This document shows, piece after piece, positions 53,131 through 62,500 of a stretch of 64,000 nucleotides of DNA. The DNA lies in the NCBI GenBank assembly GCA_000507305.1, contig DF241776.1, positions 1 to 64,000 of the forward strand. The letters are read 5' to 3'. A model generated the notes under the pieces. The model was not told where the DNA came from, did not search any database, and was given only the letters and a program-made list of their open reading frames with translations. A program made the position numbers and the translations under genes. Numbering within the stretch: position 1 is the stretch's first letter; the number at the start of each line of letters is the position of its first letter. The stretch comes from Breviolum minutum Mf 1.05b.01 (lineage: Eukaryota > Sar > Dinophyceae > Suessiales > Symbiodiniaceae).

Positions 53131-53230
53131 CTATACCTGGATCTTCTAGGTATGTAAAATGTCTGCCTTTTGGTAGTTTTTTTGGGTGAAAAGGCACAAA
53201 TTTTACACACTTGGAAGATCCAGGTATAGG
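53131..53230. mobile_element. Foldback element
   Basis: CTATACCTGGATCTTCTAGG and GTAAAATGTCTGCCTTTTGG are mirrored by GAAAAGGCACAAATTTTACA and GGAAGATCCAGGTATAG. No other copy was noticed. Confidence 0.7.
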
Positions 53231-53419
53231 TCCTTTTGGTACTGTTTTTGTTGGGTGTTTTTTGGCTCGAATCAAGATGGTGATACCAAAAAACGGCATG
53301 AAAAAGGGTTGCGAAGTGGGACCCTTCTACTTGTAAGGAGGCGCCCATAACTCCATTAATAACTCCAATCAAAACCCATTTCTTTTCGGTCATTAAGATG
53401 GGGGGGCGTTCCTCGCTAC

Positions 53420-53527
53420 CTGCATGTAACTCCGAGTTCGGCTCTTCCTGGCCAAAGCCCTTGAAGGCCCTTCAAGTGGCCCTGGGTGCCCCCAACTCCT
53501 TGCTTCTCGCACTCCCAAGGACTGCGC
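53420..53527 (-). CDS. Isolated exon candidate AQSLGVREARSWGHPG
   Basis: 108 nt, phase 0 to 0, with acceptor CGCTTCTCAG and strong donor GTAGCG. It ends RALARKSRTRSYMQ. All three minus frames are open here, so frame choice rests on the splice sites. Confidence 0.4.
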
Positions 53528-53869
53528 CTGAGAAGCGTTGCAACTTTGCGAAGGGATTTTCTCCGATAGGTAGGTTGGTTTCCGACGGTTCCAAGGTTAA
53601 CACACCCCCTTGATGAAAAATCATGGCCTACCCAAAATGATGCTGAGGGAAAGAGGAGTTTCCGAGATTCAGGTTTGGATGATTTTTCAGCTTCCATGTT
53701 AGATTCCGGGTTATAGAATTTGATTGTCCCCCTCCCGCTAATAATGACCACAAGAAGCATCACAATCATCACCAATGTTTTGTAGGCGATACCCTCTTAC
53801 CTTCAATCTCTCCTGACTATTGACTATACTGGGAGGGGGGACAATCCAATTTCATGAGAATCTAAAAAA

Positions 53870-53985
53870 CCCACCCACCCCCAATGCCACCCATCCATTA
53901 AGAGATTATGAAGCCCACCATTATTCCATAATAAGGCCTTATTGGGGCCCTATTTTTTTTGGAGGGGTGGGCATTGGGGGGCACC
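53870..53985. mobile_element. Family L element
   Basis: CCCACCCCCAATGCCACCCA at the left and TGGGCATTGGGGGGCACCCC at the right. Confidence 0.7.
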
Positions 53986-54502
53986 CCTAAACTATACCAT
54001 AACTATACAGCACTGCTATTTTCCCCTCCAAAAAGTCATGAAGTCGTTAGATCTTGGACCTAAACTTTGGGATCCAAACCCCTCCCAGCGGCAGTGGATG
54101 GTGGTTTTCATGGTGATTTACCATCATAGAAAGTAAAAATCACCCTAAACAAACAAACTCAAGTAAAGGTTTTTATCTAATATATACCTGGAACTCAAAT
54201 GGGGCCCCTTGTTTTGCTTGGAGTTTAGGCCTTGTTTAGAGGGGGAGTTTGCCTTCAAAAATAGAGGTCATTTGGGTACTAAAAAATGTCTCCTGCCCAT
54301 AACCCGTGGCATCGGGGGCTCAGCATGAAAGAGGGCAACAATGCCCAGAAGGCTGACATGAACCACTTGGAACCCGGAAGAAAACCAGTTTTTAATGGAT
54401 GGAAATGGTGATTTCCAACCGTTTTTTTATGTAATGATTTGGAATCATCCAGTTGAAACAACCATTAAAAAACTGGTTGTTTGGAGTTCCAGGCATGAAA
54501 TA

Positions 54503-54618
54503 CCTGGTGATTCAAGCATTGACCTTTTTGGGGATGGTGAGTTCACGTGACCCTTTCAAGGGTTGTTGGTGACCTCCAACGTTTGGGGATAAAAAGGTCA
54601 CGATTTGAATCACCTGGT
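54503..54618. mobile_element. Family G element
   Basis: TACCTGGTGATTCAAGCATT at the left and GATTTGAATCACCTGGTA at the right: a perfect 13-bp terminal inverted repeat. Confidence 0.8.
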
Positions 54619-54775
54619 ACTGATTGGTTCATGACAGAATCTTTATTTCATGGCTTATGAAATATTCCCTGTGTTGACTGGGTAGTATTAATAATCATTC
54701 CACAAAAAAAACAGCATTCATGAACCACCAGGGTCCCAACTGGTCTTGAAGCCACACACTATTTTCATGCAGATC

Positions 54776-54935
54776 TAAGGGTACCCCCCCCATGCCACGT
54801 TTCCCCCCAGAAATTATAGGCCTTAATAGCCGGCCTTATTAGGGGATGATGGTGGTTCAGAATCCCTTAATAAGGCCGGCTATTTCTTGGGGGGGCGGGG
54901 GTTGCATTGAGGGAATTTCCCTTAGATTGCCATGA
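54776..54935. mobile_element. Family L element, best copy
   Basis: AATAGCCGGCCTTATTAGGG and CTTAATAAGGCCGGCTATTT form the arms. Outer AAGGGTACCCCCCCATGCCA is mirrored by GGTTGCATTGAGGGAA and CCCTT. Confidence 0.75.
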
Positions 54936-55006
54936 TTTTTCAAAGGGGCCAAAGCTGAGGTTCCTGACACCAGGTATAGCGCTGGCTTCAGAAAGCAGCG
55001 TGGCAC

Positions 55007-55042
55007 CCACGCGGGATCCGAGATCCGGGTGAAGTCGTTGTT
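55007..55042 (-). CDS. Microexon candidate NNDFTRISDPAW
   Basis: 36 nt, phase 0 to 0, with acceptor GGTTTCCGCAG and donor GTGCCA. An upstream alternative (IRFDDSIPH after acceptor CATCATCCAAG) is nearby. Confidence 0.35.
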
Positions 55043-55106
55043 CTGCGGAAACCAAAACCGTGGGGAATCGAATCATCGAAGCGAATCTTGGATGATGAAG
55101 GCGAAA

Positions 55107-55117
55107 GACGACGACAA

Positions 55118-55154
<37 letters not shown>

Positions 55155-55182
55155 AACGACAACAACAACAACAACAACAACA
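55107..55182 (+). repeat. (AACGAC/AAC)n microsatellite
   Basis: ACGACA and ACA units. Apparent Asn-Asp, Gln-Arg or Cys-Arg frames are repeat artefacts. Confidence 0.9.
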
Positions 55183-55228
55183 AGGCTTCAACAAGGCTTC
55201 CAAAATTTTGGTAGAAAAAAACAGGAAC

Positions 55229-55259
55229 CTGTTTGCTTTTTCGGCAGCCTCAGCATCTT
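55229..55259 (-). CDS. 31-nt microexon candidate EDAEAAEKANR
   Basis: Phase 1 to 2, with acceptor CATTGCAAG and donor GTTCCT. Ala/Glu-rich helix. The frame is open on both sides, including the CAA-type microsatellite. Confidence 0.35.
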
Positions 55260-55609
55260 CTTGCAATGATTTGTAAACCCCAAAACGAAATTCATGTTTC
55301 AAGTAAGTACTGTAATTATCCCCTCGTGAAAAAATCAGAAATCACAAAAAATCACAATCTGGGTCCGAATCTCCTCCCATCAATCACTCAACCTTCCCTC
55401 GGAAATGTCATCGAAATCCCATCAACCTGCCCCCCCTTTCCCCCCAAAGCACCTTACACCGCTGCCCCGAGACCCACTCCGGGTGCTGTTCGGTTTCATT
55501 GACCCACACACGCATTCCACGTTGCACTGCCAACGTCCCAGGAGCCTCACAGATGTGGGCTGATTGATGAGAAGGAGTATCACATGTGATTCCATTTCAT
55601 GCCATGTAT

Positions 55610-55715
55610 ATGCATATATATATATATGTATATACATATATATCTGTATACAAATTTATAATACATATATAATGTAAAATATATATATATATATATGATA
55701 TGCAAATATTCATAC
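55610..55715 (+). repeat. TA-rich microsatellite
   Basis: TATATATATGTATATACATA-type repeat. Confidence 0.8.
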
Positions 55716-55959
55716 ATATAAATGTAGGTGAATACGTGTATTGTAAGTATCATCCTCCAGCTTGTTCGTCAGCCACTGGTAACTTTTGATGCCTTTATGC
55801 CAACTTTATGTCAGCTGCACTGAAAACCAAAAACCTGAGCATCATCCAACCCAATCATCTAATCCAAACATCTTCTAGGATGCAGTTTGTTTCTTTGTAT
55901 TGCACAAGCCCTGTTTTGAATTGTCTTGTATAAAACCCATCCTAAAAGAAGGAAAAAAA

Positions 55960-56040
55960 CACCAACACACAAACAACCAAACCAAACAAAACCAAACCAA
56001 ACCAAACCAAAACCTTCCAAAGCAAAACAAAAAAATCCAC
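55960..56040 (+). repeat. (AACCA)n low-complexity tract
   Basis: AACCAAACCAAA pentamers on a poly-A/C background. Confidence 0.75.
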
Positions 56041-56269
56041 CAAGAAAAATATCCACACACCCCAATATATCCAACCCCACCCCCCCACCTTTTTTTTTAA
56101 CATCCCCCCAACCTGGTAATCTTCCGTGGCCAAGCACATCCCCCGCAACACCATCGGTTGTGCGGGTGCATGCTGTGGCGTTGGTTGTGAGGCTGACGCA
56201 CCTCGGTAGATCGTTGGTTGGAACGTTCCCCTAAGGATCGGGTTGTCACAACAACCCCCTTCCTTACAT

Positions 56270-56390
56270 TCCAAGAAATCTCCAACAGGACCCACTGTTT
56301 CCGGACCCCTCAACCTGAGTATCTAATAGCTCGATCGCAAATTCCAAAACGGGGTCCGTTGGGATTCGGTCCCATTCAACTTTTGATAGA
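56270..56390. mobile_element. Family O element
   Basis: CCAAGAAATCTCCAACAGGA ... CCTGAGTATCTAATAGCTCG ... GTCCCATTCAACTTTTGATA. Confidence 0.7.
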
Positions 56391-56509
56391 TACATGGCCA
56401 CTTTTGATGATTTATACATGGGGGGTGGAGCTTGCCAACTACTGAACCATCCCAGTGGGTGGTTTTTTTCCTCCAAGTCCAAGGTGGGCCCAAAACCAGT
56501 TTGACGGAC

Positions 56510-56610
56510 GGGAATGGGACTGGAATATTTACCTATATATTTGGGTTAAAATTCTATGGTACATGTAGGTAAATATGCCATACATAGCAGCATATATGGG
56601 TTATCAAACG
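56510..56610. mobile_element. Family M element (degenerate)
   Basis: GGGACTGGAATATTTACCTA at the left and TAGGTAAATATGCCATACAT at the right. Confidence 0.55.
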
Positions 56611-57372
56611 GGGTGAAATCACTTCGTACTGGTGGGTTTTCACCCCAACGTTTACCCCACTTATGTTCGACCATAAAAAAACTTGATAACAGGTTATTTC
56701 ACCCGATCTATAACGATCCTACAGGCCCGCCTTGTACATCCGTTGCCCTTGAAAAATGACGAAGATTGATTTCTTCCACAAGAATTTTCCCTCAATTCGA
56801 ACATACGAAGTAAACGAGGCAAAAAAATACTAAGTGAGCCACGAAAAAAAGAACCTCTACAACTTTACTTTTCATAAAATACTGGTTGTTTAATAGGGAT
56901 CCTTATAAAATGAGTTATGGAATAATCATATCCATTTGGAGTTCATCCCCAACAAATCCCCTAAACAACACAACGGGGCCCTTTTTGCACCACAGGTTGT
57001 GTGCTTAAAAGTTCTACTCAATTTCTGTGAGTTACATCCACAAAAATCCCTACGACTCAATTATCAAGTTTTTGGAGGAATGATTCAAAAAAAGATTGGC
57101 CAAGTTAACTGCGAGTTGACTTCCCCATAAAGTCGAGATCTTTCGGCGAAACCTGGTTGAATATGAGAAAAACTGGATATATTTTTGGGAAGAATTTCTT
57201 GGGTCCTGATTGTTCGTTCATGACCGGGATCTATGGTTGACAGTGGATTTAATTTAGTGATGGCGATTCTTAATAGACTTCCCTTCATAAGAGAAAAGGA
57301 CCAGGTGATGCAATGGAGTGGTTCCATCCATTTTTTTAGACACAGGTTGGGACTCCAGACTACTTTCACCAC

Positions 57373-57497
57373 CTCTGCTGGTCTTCGAACGCTCGCAGAC
57401 CGCCGAGTGCACCTGGCGAAATTTGAACCACTTTACGTATGGGCCGGGGAAGGAAAACTTGGTCAACCCTTTGGCAATCGCGATAGAAATCGAACAC
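57373..57497 (-). CDS. Exon candidate VFDFYRDCQRVDQVFLPRPI
   Basis: 125 nt, phase 0 to 2, with acceptor AAAAGTCAG and donor GTGGTG. It continues RKVVQISPGALGGLRAFEDQ. Strong coding character and no known domain. Its neighbours in the transcript are not identified. Confidence 0.5.
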
Positions 57498-57509
57498 CTG
57501 ACTTTTTCG

Positions 57510-58765
57510 TGACTTTGGTGATACTTCGCATACGGACAATGTAGATCTTGGATCTTCCCACCCAACCAAGGATACAATCGTGACAAAGGAAGGTTTAGGT
57601 TGGAATTTCCCACCCTAAAAATGTAATTCATCATCCTGGCGGTGAAATAGCCAGCATCCTGAGTTCCCTTTGTCTAGATCCAATGTATATCACGATCCAC
57701 CAAAAATTCTGAAGGAAAAAAGAACGCTGAAAAAAAAACCTGTTTTTTTTTCTGGTGTATTTGGCAATGCTAGGGGTTCCCTTAATACATATATATACAT
57801 ATATATAAATATAGATGATGGATTGCCACTTGGTTAGAGACCCGGGTTTTGCCAGCCTTTTTTGAGCTAAAATTTTACCATCCATGCCAGGTATACTTAC
57901 CTAAATCCATCATGAAAGGTAAGGCAGAAAAAAAACCTTCCTGGAAGTTCCAGCAGCCGTTGCGGCTCGTTATATCATTTCCATCAACTTAGAACCCCCC
58001 TCAAACAAAAAAAAAACAGCAATCCAGTAAAAGAAAATGCTACGAATTCCAATGGTTTTCCAGTGTTCCATATCTAGCCCTAAAGGTTAATAAAACATAA
58101 TAAAACTAACCCCCCCCCCCCAACCACCCAAACTTGGCCTGGCAGTTGCCCAAGTGCGTTTGGAAGTCCAATAAAGCTCCAGTCCACCTTTAGTCGCCGG
58201 TAGCGTCCGAGTTCCGAGTGTGAGTTCCGTGATCCCCATCAAGGGATTCCATGAGGAAATGTCGGGGTGGACCCAGGTTGACCTGGTACCAAATAAAACC
58301 CATTTCGAAATGTATTGGGTTTTTTGGCACCCCTTTTTTCGAAAAAAAAGCAAAACATGGAAACCCAACAAAAATGCTGACACAAAAAAAAAAATGGGAT
58401 TTCCCGCGGGAAAAAAAAGGTGAACACAGTCGCAGAAAATACACGAGTCTTTTCACGCAATTTTTGTTGAGGTCCAAATTAGAGAGACTTTTGAGATTTC
58501 ATCTCCTGCTGTGGAGTGGTTTATTCGCCAAAAGGCGAAAAACCTGGACCGGTCCACATTGTGCAAACTCCAAGACTTCCCGCGAATTGTCCGAGGAAGC
58601 AAGTCCGAATAAAAATTGGCACTAATAAAAGTGAGGTGTGCACTGAAAAGAGCAGTTGTTCTTTTTGATCCCAGATGAGATCAAACCATCACCCAAAATC
58701 CGTGGATGGGGAATAAAACGAACTTGTAGAAAATGGATTTTCAAAAATTATCAAAATATACAGAC
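57510..58765. other. No gene with clear support
   Basis: 58440-58625 and 58087-58477 are open on both strands without splice evidence. 57783-57815 is a TA microsatellite and 58113-58125 a poly-C run. No foldback copy was recognised until G at 58770-58872. Confidence 0.3.
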
Positions 58766-58769
58766 AACT

Positions 58770-58872
58770 CCCTGGTGATTCAAAGTTCCCTTTTTGAGAT
58801 GGTTAAGTGACCTTATGGAAAGGTTAGGTGACCTCCAACTAGGGGATAAAAGGGTCACTTTGAATCACCTGG
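58770..58872. mobile_element. Family G element
   Basis: CCTGGTGATTCAAAGTTCCC at the left and TCACTTTGAATCACCTGG at the right. It ends about 180 bp below the stop of the RING-H2 exon. Confidence 0.75.
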
Positions 58873-59055
58873 GGACCTGGTGGGTAGTATATTTAAGTTC
58901 AACTACTATTACCATGTCATGGATTTTCAAAAATTGGTGGGTGAAGTGGCCACTGCGAGTGATATTCAAGTCTGCCGTGAGCACAGTCATGCGGGGGAAA
59001 ATCAGGGCCATCCCTTTTGGGGAATTCTTTATCCCTGGCCACCTCAACCTGCCAC

Positions 59056-59561
59056 TCACTTGGAACAAGCCACAGAATAATTGCACAAAGGACATCGGTG
59101 GTTCGCACGTCCAGACAAGAGCCATTTCTGGATACATTCTTTGTGAAATTGGTGAGCGCATTTCAGCTCACAGGCAGGAGATGTACCCATCTCTTCTAAA
59201 CAAATCGAGCACATCTCAGATTTGTCTCGACTCTCTCCCCATGGAATGTCTCGAGTGACAGCGTCAAGGACAGGATGTTCAACAGCAGCGTTTAAAGCTG
59301 CTTTCTGCCCGACACTGAGATCCCTAGCAATCAGCAAATCCAAGTCAACTGCCAATCGCATTTGCAAGACCATTCCAAGCCCATCTCTTCGACCATTAAT
59401 TTCCTGAATCGCCATTCCTGGTAGTAACTTTTCATTTGGATGTTCCAAGTTCCATGAATTTACCAGTTCAGCATTGGGATGAATCGAAGAAATCACCAAA
59501 CCTTCATCTTCACTCGGTTGATAAGCCACCTGAATCCCCACAGGTCGCAAATCCTCGCGAG
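59056..59561 (-). CDS. Terminal exon: PDZ-like domain plus RING-H2 finger
   Basis: The frame is open for 168 codons to TGA. The PDZ-like part runs from REDLRPVGIQVAYQPSEDEG through VISSIHPNAELV and LLPGMAIQEINGR, the usual carboxylate-loop and PGDxIxxVNG-like region. The RING-H2 has all eight ligands: CSIC, then C-A-H-Q-F-H-K-E-C, then CPLC, with the W after ligand six. The acceptor is CACTTAG at 59562. The frame extends upstream to in-frame ATGs at 59613 and 59571, so an intronless start is the alternative. Confidence 0.85.
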
Positions 59562-62500
59562 CTAAGTGCATCCGGAAGTGACTTCCGGTGCTCGCACCAG
59601 TGGAAGGCTGCATCTTTTTCGGAGCCGAAAAAGAAGTTCTTTCGGCAGTTCTTTCGGTCGGATCCGGGGCCAAATGGCGGCACAACGGCAACCAACGGCA
59701 ACGTTGGATGAGGGCAGGGCAAAGGACCTTTAGAAAAAATCCACTTGGTCAAGTGGCTTCTGAGCTGAAATTTGGGCCACAGAAGTCAGCAATCAATCAA
59801 AAGTGTTCGGAAAATGGTCCGATTTCGTGAAACAAAAAAACATACCTGGAAATTCCAGCCGTTGCGGTTCGTTAATGTCCATCAACTTGAAATCCCCCTT
59901 AAAAAAAACAGCCATCCAGTTGCCTAAGAAAGATGGTACGAATTCCTCAACCCCCGAACTTTTTGCCAACAAAAAATCACTCACAATTCACTAGAAGGTT
60001 CCAACCTGCATGTGATTCTATCTCTTGAGAAATGTGTTGTTTTTTTTCAGCTTCCTGCTCACTGAAAGGAAAACCCCACTAACAACAAAATATCCTGGCA
60101 ATTCTGCGTTCACGTGCCCTTTTTGGGATGGTGAAAACTTGACCCCTTCAAAGGGTCAAGTGACCTCCAACTAGGGGATCAAAAGGTCACTTTGAATCAC
60201 TTGCATACTGGTTTTTCGATGTAGAGATCCAAAAGTAGAGATCTGCGAAAAAAAATTGGATCTATATGCTACCTATGTTGGGTGCAGGCTACTTTTGAGG
60301 ATTGAAAACACATGTATGTAAATTTCCAAGTGGGTCCCTACTATTAGTTATAAGTGGAGTTATAAGTTCTAACCCCTATGCATGGCCAAAAATAAATATG
60401 GCTTTTACCGGTATTCTTTCACCCCTCTATTGTGGAGTTTTTATAGGCCCCCTACTCATAACTGGTGACGAATAGGGGCCCCATCTCGGAGCCATGTTTC
60501 CCACACCTGCACCCAATGACGCGGAAACTCCCCGGGTGCCCCGGACGAACAGCTGAGTCTTCGATCTTTGGCCTTGGCCTTGGGCCGAGGGCCAAAGCGA
60601 CTGGAATTTCAACGGGTGGGTTTGTTCCAACGGATGGTTTGACTGGGAAAAATCTATATTAAACCCCTTTGGTTTGGGAATTTTCCCCAAACCAACTCCC
60701 ATGGTTAAAAATCCATCATTTTGTTGGGGGGATTTGGGTTTTGTAGATACCCAAAAAGGTATCTACAATGGCTGTGATTTTGGGTGGTTCTGGGGCTCCT
60801 AAAAGGCTCCCTAGGAAGTCATGACAGATCACGCAAATCGCTCCCCCAATATCACACAGCCTAGAGATGGCTGCTTCAGATTCGGTGAGACAAAAATATT
60901 GCAAGCCGCGAACGATAAATTTTTACCATGTTTTTTTTTCCGGATAAAGACATCACCTTAACTAAACAAACAGAAGTTGCCACCTTACTTTGGCGATAAA
61001 CTCATCCCACCTTTGATAAGGAATATATAAGGAATCCTTACAATAGGTGTATAGGTGTGTATATATATTGTATATAAAACCCTGCTATTGGGTTGATACC
61101 AGTCCCATGGTTTATACCCCTACTATTTCATAATCACCAACTAAACAAATCCAAGTCACATGATCTTCATTCAGCTCTCCCGTCACATCCGAGTGGTACA
61201 CACAACGCACCTGAAGCCCAGTGGGGAGGGGATTTCTTGTGCCGGGGGAAATTTCTTTAAAGGAAGTCCTTAGTTTGAAGGCAACATAACGACTCCCCCC
61301 CAGGATTCAAAAAAATATACATATGTACACATATGTATATATGTATACATATATATACATAAATATACACAGACATATGTGTGTATATATATTTTTCCTT
61401 TTTGGTTGGTTTGGCCATATCAAGTCTGTTCAGAAAAGACAGGAAATTTCTCACTTACTGATCATACCGACATAACAGTGAGACTACCGAGATTTTAACT
61501 TGATGGGGTGTGAAAAAAATGGAGACCACATTTCAAACACCCAAAATTGTGGAAGCATGTGAAGCACTCCAATCATCCAGATTTGCTCAGGTTTTATCAG
61601 TCATTTCAGCCATACCAGTATCTGGCAATGGTGAGATCTTTTCAATCAAATCCTGCAGGTCCCTTCGGAGAAAGGTACATCTGCCAACAACCATCTACAC
61701 CAAATTGTCCATCCAAAAAAAGAATCCAACCACACTCGTTTAAGACACAAAATCCGATCAAAAACACACCGAAACCCAAAAATAATCCCACCAACAAAAC
61801 CACAAGACTTTCCACTCAAAAATCAAAACAACGCATCCAATGCCAACACAAAAACAAAATACATCAATCAATCAACAAAAGCCCCCCCTTTTCACCCGGT
61901 CTGGCCCAGACCCAACCTTTTGGGGCCAGTACTTGGTTCGGATGGGCTCCCAGGACGGATGGTTCAGTGCTTAATAACCATGGTGACTTGTTGTCCCCTA
62001 AGGATCGGGTTGTGGGACCCCTTCCATACATGGCAATTCACATGGTTTATTTTCATGGGGCTGATCCCATCACCACGTATCCCAACCAAGTCCTGGGAGT
62101 CCCATCAAACCCAACTAGAAAACCCACCTAACACCCCCGTTGTTCCCCCAAAAATGTGGGGTGTTAAAAAAATCCAGCCTTTAAATGGGGGTGAACCCTA
62201 AAATGGTGGCTTTCCCCAACTGGCCCATGGGGTTTTCCTACTAAAAATGATTTTCGCACTTGGTGTGTGTTTTATGGGGGTACCAAACCCACCATTTTTA
62301 AGGAAACACCCCAAAAAAAACCGCTAAAAGTCGAGTCAACCCCCCCGGATTCCCGCATGCCCCATTCCCCCCGGCACACCTTCATACCGCTATAGAGACG
62401 ATAACACAACGCCAATCCCGGTGCCGTCGCCGTTTCCAGCTGTACCACATCGCTGCTGGTTACCGCTTGTCGACAGGTGGGACCTGACCGTGGCGATTTT

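Noticed and set aside
52841-53393. 152-154 codon minus ORFs
   Set aside because: They are translated through a foldback element (53131-53230) and poly-A stretches, with two overlapping frames equally long and no motif.
55859-56313. Phe/Leu/Gly-rich minus ORFs resembling membrane proteins
   Set aside because: They are products of the AACCA low-complexity tract and poly-A runs.
59562-59691. Extending the PDZ-RING ORF to a TTG start at 59691
   Set aside because: TTG is not a normal nuclear start. An acceptor (CACTTAG) or ATGs at 59613 or 59571 fit better.
61510-61740. Plus-strand 77-codon ORF (METTFQTPK)
   Set aside because: It overlaps a minus exon that fits the phases of both flanking RING/PDZ-gene exons. 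Not excluded, only less likely.
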